DNA from: an uncultured Thermomicrobiales bacterium
GTDB taxonomy: Bacteria > Chloroflexota > Chloroflexia > Thermomicrobiales > UBA6265
Reading direction: 5' to 3'
NCBI GenBank assembly: GCA_902806405.1
Contig: CADCWL010000250.1
Span: 1 to 49,666, forward strand
DNA length: 49,666 nt
This document shows positions 16,942-24,258 of the stretch, in pieces. Every line of letters begins with the position of its first letter. The stretch's first letter is position 1. Position numbers and translations under genes: made by a program. The notes below the pieces were generated by a model that did no database searches, was not told the origin of the DNA, and saw only the letters and a list, made by a program, of their open reading frames with translations.

Positions 16942-18156
16942 GTGCGGATCGACGCCACTCGCCTCCACGACAGTCTGGACCAGATGGCGAAGATCGGCGC
17001 CACCCCCGGCGGCGGCGTCACCCGCCTCGCCCTCACCGACGAGGACAAGGCCGCCCGCGATCTGCTCCGCTCCTGGCTGGAAGCCGCCGGCCTCGCCGTC
17101 CGCGTCGACGACGTCGGCAACATGACGGGCCGCCGCCCCGGCGGGGAGGACGGACCGGCCGTGATCCTCGCCTCCCACCTCGACAGCGTCCGGGAAGGGG
17201 GCCGCTTCGACGGCGCCCTCGGCGTCCTCGCCGCCCTTGAGGTCGTCCGGACGCTGAACGATCGCGGCATCGCTACCCGGCGCCCGATCGAGGTCGTGAA
17301 CTGGACCAACGAGGAGGGCGTCCGGTTCGAGCCGGCGATGCTCTGCTCCGGCGCCGTCTCCGGCCGCTTCGACCGCCCCTACGTCTACGGCCGGGTCGAC
17401 CGCGACGGCCGCCGCCTCGAGGACGAACTGCGTCGGATCGGCTACCTCGGCGCGGCGGCCGATCGGCCGCGGCCGGGCGTCGCCTACCTCGAGCTCCACA
17501 TCGAGCAGGGCCCGGTCCTGGAGGCGGAGGGTTGCCCGGTCGGCATCGTCCCCGGGATCGTCGGCATCACCTGGCTCGACGTCCGCCTCAGCGGCCGCGC
17601 CGACCACGCCGGTCCCAGCCCAATGGGGTTGCGCCGCGACGCCCTCGCCGCCGCCGCACGCCTCGTGTCCGGCGTGGAGGCGATGGCCCGCGAAACGGAC
17701 GACGCCGTCGCCACCGTCGGCCGTCTCGTGGTCGAGCCGAACAGCATCAACACCATCCCCGGCCGCGTCACGATGAGCGTCGACCTCCGCCACCCGTCCG
17801 CCGCGACCCTGGACGCCCTCGCCGCGCGGTTCGAGAACCTGGTGGCCGAGGTGCAGGGGATGAGCGGCGTCGAGATCGCCGCTGACCGCTTCTGGACGAG
17901 CGAGCCGACGCCCTTCGATGCGGGCGTGCTGGCGGTGGTCCAGGATGCCTGCGACGACCTGGGCGTCCCCGCCGGTCGCCTCTGGTCGCGCGCCGGCCAC
18001 GACGCCAAATACGCCCAGGACCTCTGCCCGGCCGCCATGATCTTCGTCCGCAGCCGCGACGGCCTGAGCCACAACGAGGGGGAGTACAGCGCGCCCGAGG
18101 ATCTCGAGGCGGGCGCGCAGGTGCTGCTCGGGGCGGCCGTGCGGCTCGCGGGGTAG
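16942..18156 (+). CDS. M20 family Zn-dependent amidohydrolase (allantoate/N-carbamoyl amino acid hydrolase type)
   Basis: The start is GTG 16942 ('VRIDATRLHDSLDQMAKIG') after GGACAGGGGGGACG, giving 404 residues, typical for AllC/HyuC/beta-ureidopropionase. The ORF-track residues before it are not conserved-looking. Metal and catalytic residues are visible: His and Asp in 'ASHLDSVREGGRFDG', Glu-Glu in 'WTNEEGVRF', His in 'ELHIEQGPVLE' and the final His in 'GLSHNEGEYS'. The dimerisation domain follows the 'GIVGITWLDVRLSGRADHAG' motif, characteristic of this subfamily. It hydrolyses N-carbamoyl or ureido groups, releasing ammonia and CO2. The exact substrate cannot be told. Confidence 0.9.
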   Translation: MRIDATRLHDSLDQMAKIGATPGGGVTRLALTDEDKAARDLLRSWLEAAGLAVRVDDVGNMTGRRPGGEDGPAVILASHLDSVREGGRFDGALGVLAALEVVRTLNDRGIATRRPIEVVNWTNEEGVRFEPAMLCSGAVSGRFDRPYVYGRVDRDGRRLEDELRRIGYLGAAADRPRPGVAYLELHIEQGPVLEAEGCPVGIVPGIVGITWLDVRLSGRADHAGPSPMGLRRDALAAAARLVSGVEAMARETDDAVATVGRLVVEPNSINTIPGRVTMSVDLRHPSAATLDALAARFENLVAEVQGMSGVEIAADRFWTSEPTPFDAGVLAVVQDACDDLGVPAGRLWSRAGHDAKYAQDLCPAAMIFVRSRDGLSHNEGEYSAPEDLEAGAQVLLGAAVRLAG

Positions 18157-18195
18157 AGGGGGCGACGGGAGCCCGAGGCCGGGCGTTGCCCCCTC
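18156..18195 (+). terminator. hairpin after the M20 amidohydrolase gene
   Basis: GAGGGGGC (18156-18163) pairs with GCCCCCTC (18188-18195). The loop contains a second small CCCG/CGGG hairpin. Confidence 0.45.
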
Positions 18196-18281
18196 CCCGG
18201 CCGTCTGGTACGGTGCTGTTCGTACACCGAAGGCGGAGGGGTCCCGACGGGGCCACGGATGGCACGGACGGAGGGAAGAGG

Positions 18282-19190
18282 GTGAATCTGACACGCACCT
18301 GGCGGGGCTCCGCGGCACTCGTCCTACTTCTGGCGCTGATCGTCGGGATGTTCGTGGGCGGGACGTCTCGCGGCGCCGCCCAGGACGACGCGAACGGCGA
18401 CGGCGATCCCGAGGGCCGTCCCGTGTCCGTCGTCGCCGGTGGCTGCGACGGCGACGAGGCGGGCGAGGTCGTCGCCGCCTTGAACGACCTGACCCCGGCC
18501 GAGGGGGACGCCGTCGGGCAGGAGAACCCGTCGGGGTTGGCGGAGACCTCCTTCACCAACGTCGAGCTCACCCTCGACGATCTGCTTGCCGACGACCATG
18601 CCGTCGTCGCCGGGTTCGCGGCCGACGACGACGAACCGCTCGTCTGCGGCGAGATCGGCGGGATCCTCGACGAGACCGGTAGCCTCGTCGTCGGCCTGCG
18701 CCAGCAGAACGAGTCGGGTTTCACCGGCATCGCCTTTTTCGCCGACGCCGACGACGGCGCGACCACCAACGTGTCCGTCTTCATCGCCCAGACCGACGGC
18801 GCCCGCTCCCCCGCCGGCGGGGTCGCTGCTCCCGACGCGGCGACACCGGGGGCGGCCGTCGGGGCGACGCCGGTGGTCGCTTCGGCCGCGACCGGGTCGC
18901 CGGCGGAAGCCGAGCCGGAGACGGTCGACGTCTCCCTGATCGAGTTCGCGATCGACATGGAGACGGCCCTCGACGACGGCCCGTTCGTGTTCGAGGTTAC
19001 CAACGACGGGACCGTCCGCCACGGCTTCGCGGTCGAGGGCGAGGGCGTCGAGGCCGCGCTGGACGGGAACCTGCAACCCGGCGAGTCGGCCACGCTCGAG
19101 GTCGAGTTGCCCCGCGGCAGCTACACCGTCTACTCCCCGACCGGCCGCGACCGCGACCGGGGGATGGAGCTGGAGCTGACCGTTCGATAG
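18282..19190 (+). CDS. secreted cupredoxin-like protein lacking copper ligands
   Basis: An exported protein of 302 residues starting at GTG 18282 (GGAGGGAAGAG upstream). A signal peptide covers residues 1-31 (cleavage near 'RGAAQDD'). Residues about 45-165 form an acidic domain with one Cys pair (GGC...LVC). A low-complexity Ala/Thr/Pro linker (about 170-210) leads to a C-terminal cupredoxin fold, 'SLIEFAIDMETALDDGPFVF' through the end. Family members carry His, then Cys-x-x-x-x-His and Met. Here the first His ('VRHGF') and the Met ('GMELELTV') remain, but the Cys is Ser ('YTVYSPTG') and the second His is lost. It is therefore unlikely to bind copper as a type 1 site. Confidence 0.78.
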   Translation: MNLTRTWRGSAALVLLLALIVGMFVGGTSRGAAQDDANGDGDPEGRPVSVVAGGCDGDEAGEVVAALNDLTPAEGDAVGQENPSGLAETSFTNVELTLDDLLADDHAVVAGFAADDDEPLVCGEIGGILDETGSLVVGLRQQNESGFTGIAFFADADDGATTNVSVFIAQTDGARSPAGGVAAPDAATPGAAVGATPVVASAATGSPAEAEPETVDVSLIEFAIDMETALDDGPFVFEVTNDGTVRHGFAVEGEGVEAALDGNLQPGESATLEVELPRGSYTVYSPTGRDRDRGMELELTVR

Positions 19191-20053
19191 ATCTCCTCCA
19201 CCGTCGGGTCTTGGCGTGCGCGGAGCCCCCGGCCGGAGCCGGGGGCTCCGGACGTTCCCGCGTCTCCCCGCGGAGCGCGCCCGCGTGCCCTATCGATCCG
19301 GACCGGGGTGCGAGGACCGCGCATGCCCCCATAGGCGGCGCGAAGGGCGGCAAGGGATGAAAGCGACCCAAACCGGTTCTCCATGGTTTCAACGCCGCGG
19401 TCTGCTGCCGCAATGCGGACGGTGTGGAGCGAGACGCTCCGCACGGCCGCGACGGCTATCGGCATCGAGGAACTATGCCCGAAAGTGGTTCGGCAGCACG
19501 GTTCCGCTCCGATCGGTCCATGCGCTTCTGGCACCCGTCGCTATCCGGGAAGCGTCGGAGACGGCCGGACGCCGCCGGCGGGCGTCCGGAGCGTCCGGGG
19601 GGGAGGGCCTGTCCTACGGAGAAACGCCTCACGCCGCGATCGCTCTGGCTTCGCCTCGGCTCTCCGTCGTGCTTTGGCGGAAAGATAACGGCGCTTCCCG
19701 GCCGGCGTCGGAGATCCCTTCGCTGACATTCCGCTCCCGTGCCCTCAGCTTCGCCTCCGATCACGTCACCACCGTCGCCGCCACCCAGGTTGTCGGGAGG
19801 ATCGGGCGAAGGCAGCGCCGACCGCGTCTTCGCCGGCGGCAACCTCGGCTTCGTCGAGTCGGGCGAGAGGCAAGGAGTCGATCGGGGGACCAGCTTATCG
19901 CGAGAGGTTCTCGAGCAGGGCTCGACCTCGCCGGGAGACCGGGATGGCAGGGGGGCCGATCGCCGTCGCCGAGGGGGACGACTACGCTACCGTCGTTGGC
20001 CGACGTTGGGACCCCCGCTGTGGGTCAGGACTGAGGCGGAGACGGAACGCGGC
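19191..20053. other. 863-base region without a supported gene
   Basis: After the terminator this stretch holds only short frames without family likeness on either strand. A segment near 19422-19530 (plus frame 'VWSETLRTAATAIGIEELCP') faintly resembles a helix-turn-helix found in plasmid/transposon-borne proteins, but the match is too weak to call. It may be decayed sequence. Confidence 0.5.
19221..19250 (+). terminator. terminator after the cupredoxin-like gene
   Basis: A perfect 13-base-pair stem (CGGAGCCCCCGGC and its complement) with a four-base loop begins about 30 bases after the stop codon. Confidence 0.75.
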
Positions 20054-21649
20054 CTATCGGCGTGTCTCCGCGTACCGCCCCGCCTTCAGGTTCGCGATCG
20101 CCTCCTGGGCCGCGTTATGGCCGGGAGCGCCCATCACGCAACCGCCCGGCCAGGCGCCGGAACCGCAGAGGTAGAGGCCGCGGATCGGTCCCTCGTAAGA
20201 GGAGGAGCCGGGAACGGGGCGCAGGTCGAACGCCTGCTCGGGGACCAGTTCCCCCTGGAAGATGTGGCCGCCGGTCAGACCGAAGCGGGCCTCGATGTCC
20301 GGCGGGGCGAGCGTCTGGCGGGCGATGACCGCGTCCGCTACGTTCGGCGCGTACTCGGCGAAGCGGCGCAGCGCGTGGTCGGCGATCTCCTCCCGGCGCT
20401 CGTCCCAGGTTCCCTCGGCCAGCTTGTACGGGTAGTACTGGGTGAAGATCGAGAGGGTCGCCTTTCCCGCCGGCGCCACCGTCGGATCGACCGCCGACTG
20501 CATGTGGACGCTGAAGATCGGGTGGTCGGAAGGGCGGCCGTTCCGGGCGTCCTCGTACGCCCGCTGCATATAGTCGATCGAGGGACCGATAAAGCAGCCG
20601 CCCCGGTGGGCCAGCTCCTGGGGCCGGCCGTCACGCTCCAGGGCAGTGAAACGCGGCAGCTCCTCCATCGCCAGGTTTAGCTTCATGACGGGCGAGGCGA
20701 TCTGGATCTTCTTGATGTCCCGCAGGAAGTCTGTCGGCAGGAGGGCCTGCTCGACGAGCCGCAGGTAGGTCCGCTTCGGGTCCGCGTTCGAGAGGACGAT
20801 CGAGGCCTGGAACTCCTCGCCGTCCTTGGTCAGGACGCCGGTCGCCCGCCCGTCCTGGACGCAGACCTGCTGCACCTCCTTGTCGGTCCGGATCTCGACG
20901 CCGAGGCCCCGCGCCACGCTCGCCAGCGCGTTGGAGACCGCCCCCATCGCCCCCCGCACGTAGGCCCACTTGCCCCGCTTGCCGGTCGCGGTCCCCATCG
21001 CGTGGTAGAGCTTGACGTAGGCGGTGCCGGCGTCGCGTGGCCCGCGGAAGGTCCCGATCAGGCCGTAGGCGGCGGCCACCGCCTGCATCTGCTCGCTCTC
21101 GAAGAAGTATTCGGCGACGTCGGCGGCCGAGCCGAGGATCATCTTCTGGAAGATCCTGGCCTCCTCCGGCGTCTTGAACTCGGCGGCGAACTCGGCGAAG
21201 GAGGGCGGCCGGCGCAGGACGTACTTGTCCATCACCTCCGCTGCCCGCTCGACGAAGGCGTCGTAGCGCGGGTAGTTCTCGGCGTCCTTCTTCGAGAAGC
21301 GGGCGATCTCCTCGAGGAAGCGGCTCTCGTCCTCCCACGCCAGGAGATACCGGCCGTCCGGGAACGGCATGAACAGCCGCGGGTCCCGCCCGATCAGCTC
21401 GATCCCGTGCTTCCAGGCGTCGAGGTCGTCGAGGATGCTGCGCGGCATCAGCGACAGGACGTACGAGCCCTCCGAGAGGTGGAACCCCGGATGGACCTCC
21501 TGCGTGTAGGCGGCCCCACCGACCCCGGTGTACCGCTCCAGGACGACGACGCGGAACCCCGCCTTCGCCAGGTAGCACGCGGCGACCAGCCCGTTGTGGC
21601 CACCGCCGACGATCACCGCGTCGTACCGGTTCCGGGGGATCTGCAGCAC
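20054..21649 (-). CDS. FAD-dependent oxidoreductase, PYROXD2/phytoene desaturase-like
   Basis: A flavoprotein of 531 residues. I start at GTG 21649 ('VLQIPRNRYDAVIVGGGHNG') because AGGAGAAG lies eight bases upstream. The ORF-track start at 21736 is a shadow. The N-terminal Rossmann motif is 'AVIVGGGHNGLVAACYLAKAG', followed by 'VVVLERYTGVGGAAYTQE'. The C-terminal FAD motif is 'PIRGLYLCGSGAWPGGCVMG' with 'GHNAAQEAI'. The helical middle part and 'GYVxSLMP'-like text ('SEGSYVLSLMPRSILDDLD') fit the PYROXD2 group rather than true carotenoid desaturases. No carotenoid genes are nearby, so the substrate is unknown. It is divergent from another FAD enzyme. Confidence 0.87.
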   Translation of the reverse strand: MLQIPRNRYDAVIVGGGHNGLVAACYLAKAGFRVVVLERYTGVGGAAYTQEVHPGFHLSEGSYVLSLMPRSILDDLDAWKHGIELIGRDPRLFMPFPDGRYLLAWEDESRFLEEIARFSKKDAENYPRYDAFVERAAEVMDKYVLRRPPSFAEFAAEFKTPEEARIFQKMILGSAADVAEYFFESEQMQAVAAAYGLIGTFRGPRDAGTAYVKLYHAMGTATGKRGKWAYVRGAMGAVSNALASVARGLGVEIRTDKEVQQVCVQDGRATGVLTKDGEEFQASIVLSNADPKRTYLRLVEQALLPTDFLRDIKKIQIASPVMKLNLAMEELPRFTALERDGRPQELAHRGGCFIGPSIDYMQRAYEDARNGRPSDHPIFSVHMQSAVDPTVAPAGKATLSIFTQYYPYKLAEGTWDERREEIADHALRRFAEYAPNVADAVIARQTLAPPDIEARFGLTGGHIFQGELVPEQAFDLRPVPGSSSYEGPIRGLYLCGSGAWPGGCVMGAPGHNAAQEAIANLKAGRYAETRR

Positions 21650-21861
21650 CGCCGAACTTCTCCTCGCGCCCGGAGCGGGGGCCGCGCTCGCCCCGCGGAA
21701 GGACGGCAGGGTATGCCGCCTCCACGCCGTCGTCAATGCCGACGGTCGACGCGCTGGCCGCCGGGCTCGGCTCCGGCGATAATCCGCTCCACACCGCCCC
21801 CTGGCCCCCGGACCTGGGGACGCGATCCCGGGAGCGACGACGTCCGTGCGCCCCCGCGAAC

Positions 21862-23049
21862 ATGGGGATCAGGGGTCCAGCAAGCTACGGGGATGCCGCC
21901 TTGCGCACCACCGCCGAAGCCGTCGTCGTCGGTGCCGGGATCATGGGCTGCGCGATCGCGCATGCTCTCGCCGAGCGGGGAATGACCGAGGTCGTCGTCC
22001 TGGAGCGGGACGCGATCGGCGGTGGCTCGACGGCGGACGGCGCCGGCGGCGTCCGGCAGCAGTTCTCGACCGAGACCAACGTCCGCCTCGCCACCCACAG
22101 CGTCCGCGTCTGGGAGACGTTCGGGGAGCGGTTCGGCACGGAGATCGGCCTGCGCCAGCAGGGCTACCTTTTCCTCCTCACCGATCCCGCCGAGGAACCG
22201 GTCTTCCGGGCCAACCTCGCGCTCCAGCAGGGGCTCGGCGTCCCCTCCCGCTGGGTCGAACCGGCCGAGATCCGGGAGCTCAATCCCCACGTCGCGATGG
22301 ACGATGTCCGCGGCGGTACCTTCTGCCCGGAGGACGGCTGGTGCGACCCCTCGGCGGCGACGATGGGCTACGCCCAGGCGGCGCGCCGTCTCGGCGTCGC
22401 GATCGAGGAGGGAACGCCCGTCACCGGGATTCAGGTGGACGGGGGACGGGTGAGCGGCGTGCGAACCCCGCGGGGCGATGTCGCCACGCCGCGCGTGATC
22501 GTCTGCGCCGGGCCGCAGAGCCGGGCGGTCGGCGCCCTCGCCGGCGTGGAGCTGCCGGTCGACCCCTCCCGCCGGATGAGCTTCGTGACCGAGCCGTTCG
22601 CCGCCCTGCCGCCCACCTTGCCGATGACGATCGAGTTCGCCTCCGGCCTCTACTTCCACCCGGAGAGCCGCGGCTTCCTCTTCGGGATGGCGAACCGGGA
22701 CGAACCCGTTGGTTTCGACAAGACGGTCGACGAAGGGTGGATGGCGACGACCGTCGAGGCCCTGGTCGCCCGCGTCCCGGCCTTCGGGGAGGCGAACATC
22801 CTTCGCGGGTGGGCCGGCTTCTACGAGGTCACCCCGGACGACAACCCGCTCCTCGGCCACGTCGACGATCCGGAGGGCCTTTTCGTCGCCGCCGGCTTCA
22901 GCGGCCACGGCTTCATGCAGGGACCGGCGGTCGGCGCCTGCCTCGCCGAGCTGGTCTGCGACGGAGCCGCTCGCACCGTCGACATCTCCCCCTTCCGCCC
23001 GTCCCGCTTCGCCGAAGGGGCGCCGGCTCAGGAGCACAACGTGATCTGA
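21862..23049 (+). CDS. FAD-dependent oxidoreductase, DAO/sarcosine oxidase beta-like
   Basis: An amine or amino-acid oxidase/dehydrogenase of about 395 residues. The start is uncertain. ATG 21862 ('MGIRGPASYGDAALRTT') has no clear binding site, and TTG 21901 has GGGGATGCCGCC upstream. The Rossmann motif is 'EAVVVGAGIMGCAIAHALAE', followed by 'VVVLERDAIGGGSTADGAGG', the typical covalent or tight FAD-binding start of the DAO family. 'VRQQFSTETNVRLATHSVRV' and the C-terminal 'GFYEVTPDDNPLLG' and 'FVAAGFSGHGFMQGPAVG' match SoxB/glycine-oxidase-like members. Likely substrates are secondary amines such as sarcosine or dimethylglycine. Confidence 0.9.
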   Translation: MGIRGPASYGDAALRTTAEAVVVGAGIMGCAIAHALAERGMTEVVVLERDAIGGGSTADGAGGVRQQFSTETNVRLATHSVRVWETFGERFGTEIGLRQQGYLFLLTDPAEEPVFRANLALQQGLGVPSRWVEPAEIRELNPHVAMDDVRGGTFCPEDGWCDPSAATMGYAQAARRLGVAIEEGTPVTGIQVDGGRVSGVRTPRGDVATPRVIVCAGPQSRAVGALAGVELPVDPSRRMSFVTEPFAALPPTLPMTIEFASGLYFHPESRGFLFGMANRDEPVGFDKTVDEGWMATTVEALVARVPAFGEANILRGWAGFYEVTPDDNPLLGHVDDPEGLFVAAGFSGHGFMQGPAVGACLAELVCDGAARTVDISPFRPSRFAEGAPAQEHNVI

Positions 23050-23403
23050 GCGAGCGCAAGGGGGTCGGGGGCTGGGCCGTCGAGCACGCGCGGGCAGCGA
23101 GCGGCGGGCAGCCCCACCGACCGGATGGCGGAGGGCCGACGGAGGGGAGCCGACGGAGCCTGCCCGCTCGCGTTCGCTACCCGCAACGCCGCACAACAAG
23201 ATCGCCGCCGTCCCGGAGCTCCGAACCGCCCCGCTGCGATCACGAGTATGCGAGGGTACGGTCCGCTGGGGGGTGGGCGTGGGAAAGTCCCTTCATTTCC
23301 CGATTACGATCGCACTCGGCACCCGGCTTTTGATAGCCGCCGGTGCTTGAGGCGCTCCCGAGGTGATGCAGAGCCCCGACACTCGTCCGGCGCGGAGGGC
23401 ACG
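23050..23403. other. 354-base intergenic region
   Basis: No gene is seen. Just after the DAO stop, GGTCGG-GGGCTG (about 23066-23078) can pair, with a small bulge, to CAGCCCCACCGACC near 23109, a possible terminator. Nothing else is recognisable. Confidence 0.4.
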
Positions 23404-23877
23404 ATGGACCACGACGACGCAACCTTCGAGATCGAGCACGGTCACGACGACTACGCGGTCGGCGAGCTGCTGGAGCAGGCACAGTCCAATGCCCAGGCCG
23501 CGATCATCGCCACCGTCGCCTTCCTCCGGGATCGGGAGATTCCGCTCGACGACTGGACGCGAGCGATCGGTTGCCGGTTCGCCGAAGGCTGGGACGAGCC
23601 GCGGCCGTGGGACGCCGGCGAGTTCATGGACGCGATGCTGACCAATCTTCGATCGCTCGGCGCCGAGATCGTCACCGTCGAGCTCGCCCCCGAGCGGGCC
23701 GAGGCGGTCACGACCGGCTTCCCCGATCCCGACCTCTGCGCCCTCTTCGGCGTCGAGCCGGCGCTTGCCGCCCGCTTCAACGACGCCACCGGCACCATCG
23801 CCCGCGACCGCGGCCTGGAGTGGGGATGGCGCCTGGAGGGTGACCGCACCCGCCACGTCGTCTCCCGCCTGGCATAG
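23404..23877 (+). CDS. hypothetical protein, 157 residues
   Basis: The start is ATG 23404 ('MDHDDATFEIEHGHDDYAVG') after CGGAGGGCACG. The upstream ORF-track residues are not protein-like. It is soluble, acidic and mostly helical, with a block 'ATVAFLRDREIPLDDWTRAI' followed by 'FAEGWDEPRPWDAGEFMDAM', then 'LRSLGAEIVTVELAPERAEA'. The last 50 residues contain 'PDLCALFGVEPALAARFNDA'. I recognise no named family. It lies 12 bases before the DUF503 gene and is surely in one transcript with it. Confidence 0.72.
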   Translation: MDHDDATFEIEHGHDDYAVGELLEQAQSNAQAAIIATVAFLRDREIPLDDWTRAIGCRFAEGWDEPRPWDAGEFMDAMLTNLRSLGAEIVTVELAPERAEAVTTGFPDPDLCALFGVEPALAARFNDATGTIARDRGLEWGWRLEGDRTRHVVSRLA

Positions 23878-23889
23878 GGAAGGGCGGCG

Positions 23890-24192
23890 ATGGCGACCAC
23901 GATCGGCGTCGCGCGGATCACCCTCTACCTCGAGGGGAGCTTTTCTCTGAAGGACAAGCGGCACGTCGTCCGCTCGTTGACGAAGAAGGTGCGCGACCGC
24001 TTCAACGTCGGCATCGCCGAGGTCGAAGACCTGGACGACGTCCGCGTCGCCACCCTAGCGGTCGTCTGCGTCTCCAACAGCGCCCCCCACGCCGACGAGA
24101 TGCTCGCGACCGTCGTCACGTTCATCGAGGCCCGCGTCGAGATGGGCGTCCTCGGCGAGATCGGCACCGAGCTCATCCCCTACGGAGACTGA
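23890..24192 (+). CDS. DUF503 (YlxP-like) protein
   Basis: A 100-residue protein with the complete DUF503 pattern: 'ITLYLEGSFSLKDKRHVVRS', 'VRDRFNVGIAEVEDLDD' and a C-terminal 'GTELIPYG'. In Firmicutes its homolog YlxP lies in the nusA-infB-rbfA cluster and is linked to ribosome assembly. Here that context is absent. The start is ATG 23890 after GGGAAGGGCGGCG. Confidence 0.9.
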   Translation: MATTIGVARITLYLEGSFSLKDKRHVVRSLTKKVRDRFNVGIAEVEDLDDVRVATLAVVCVSNSAPHADEMLATVVTFIEARVEMGVLGEIGTELIPYGD

Positions 24193-24258
24193 CCCGCCCG
24201 CGCCGCAAGCGTTTCCTTTCCTCGCCAAGGGGAGGAGGGGCAGGGAGGTGACGGTCTC

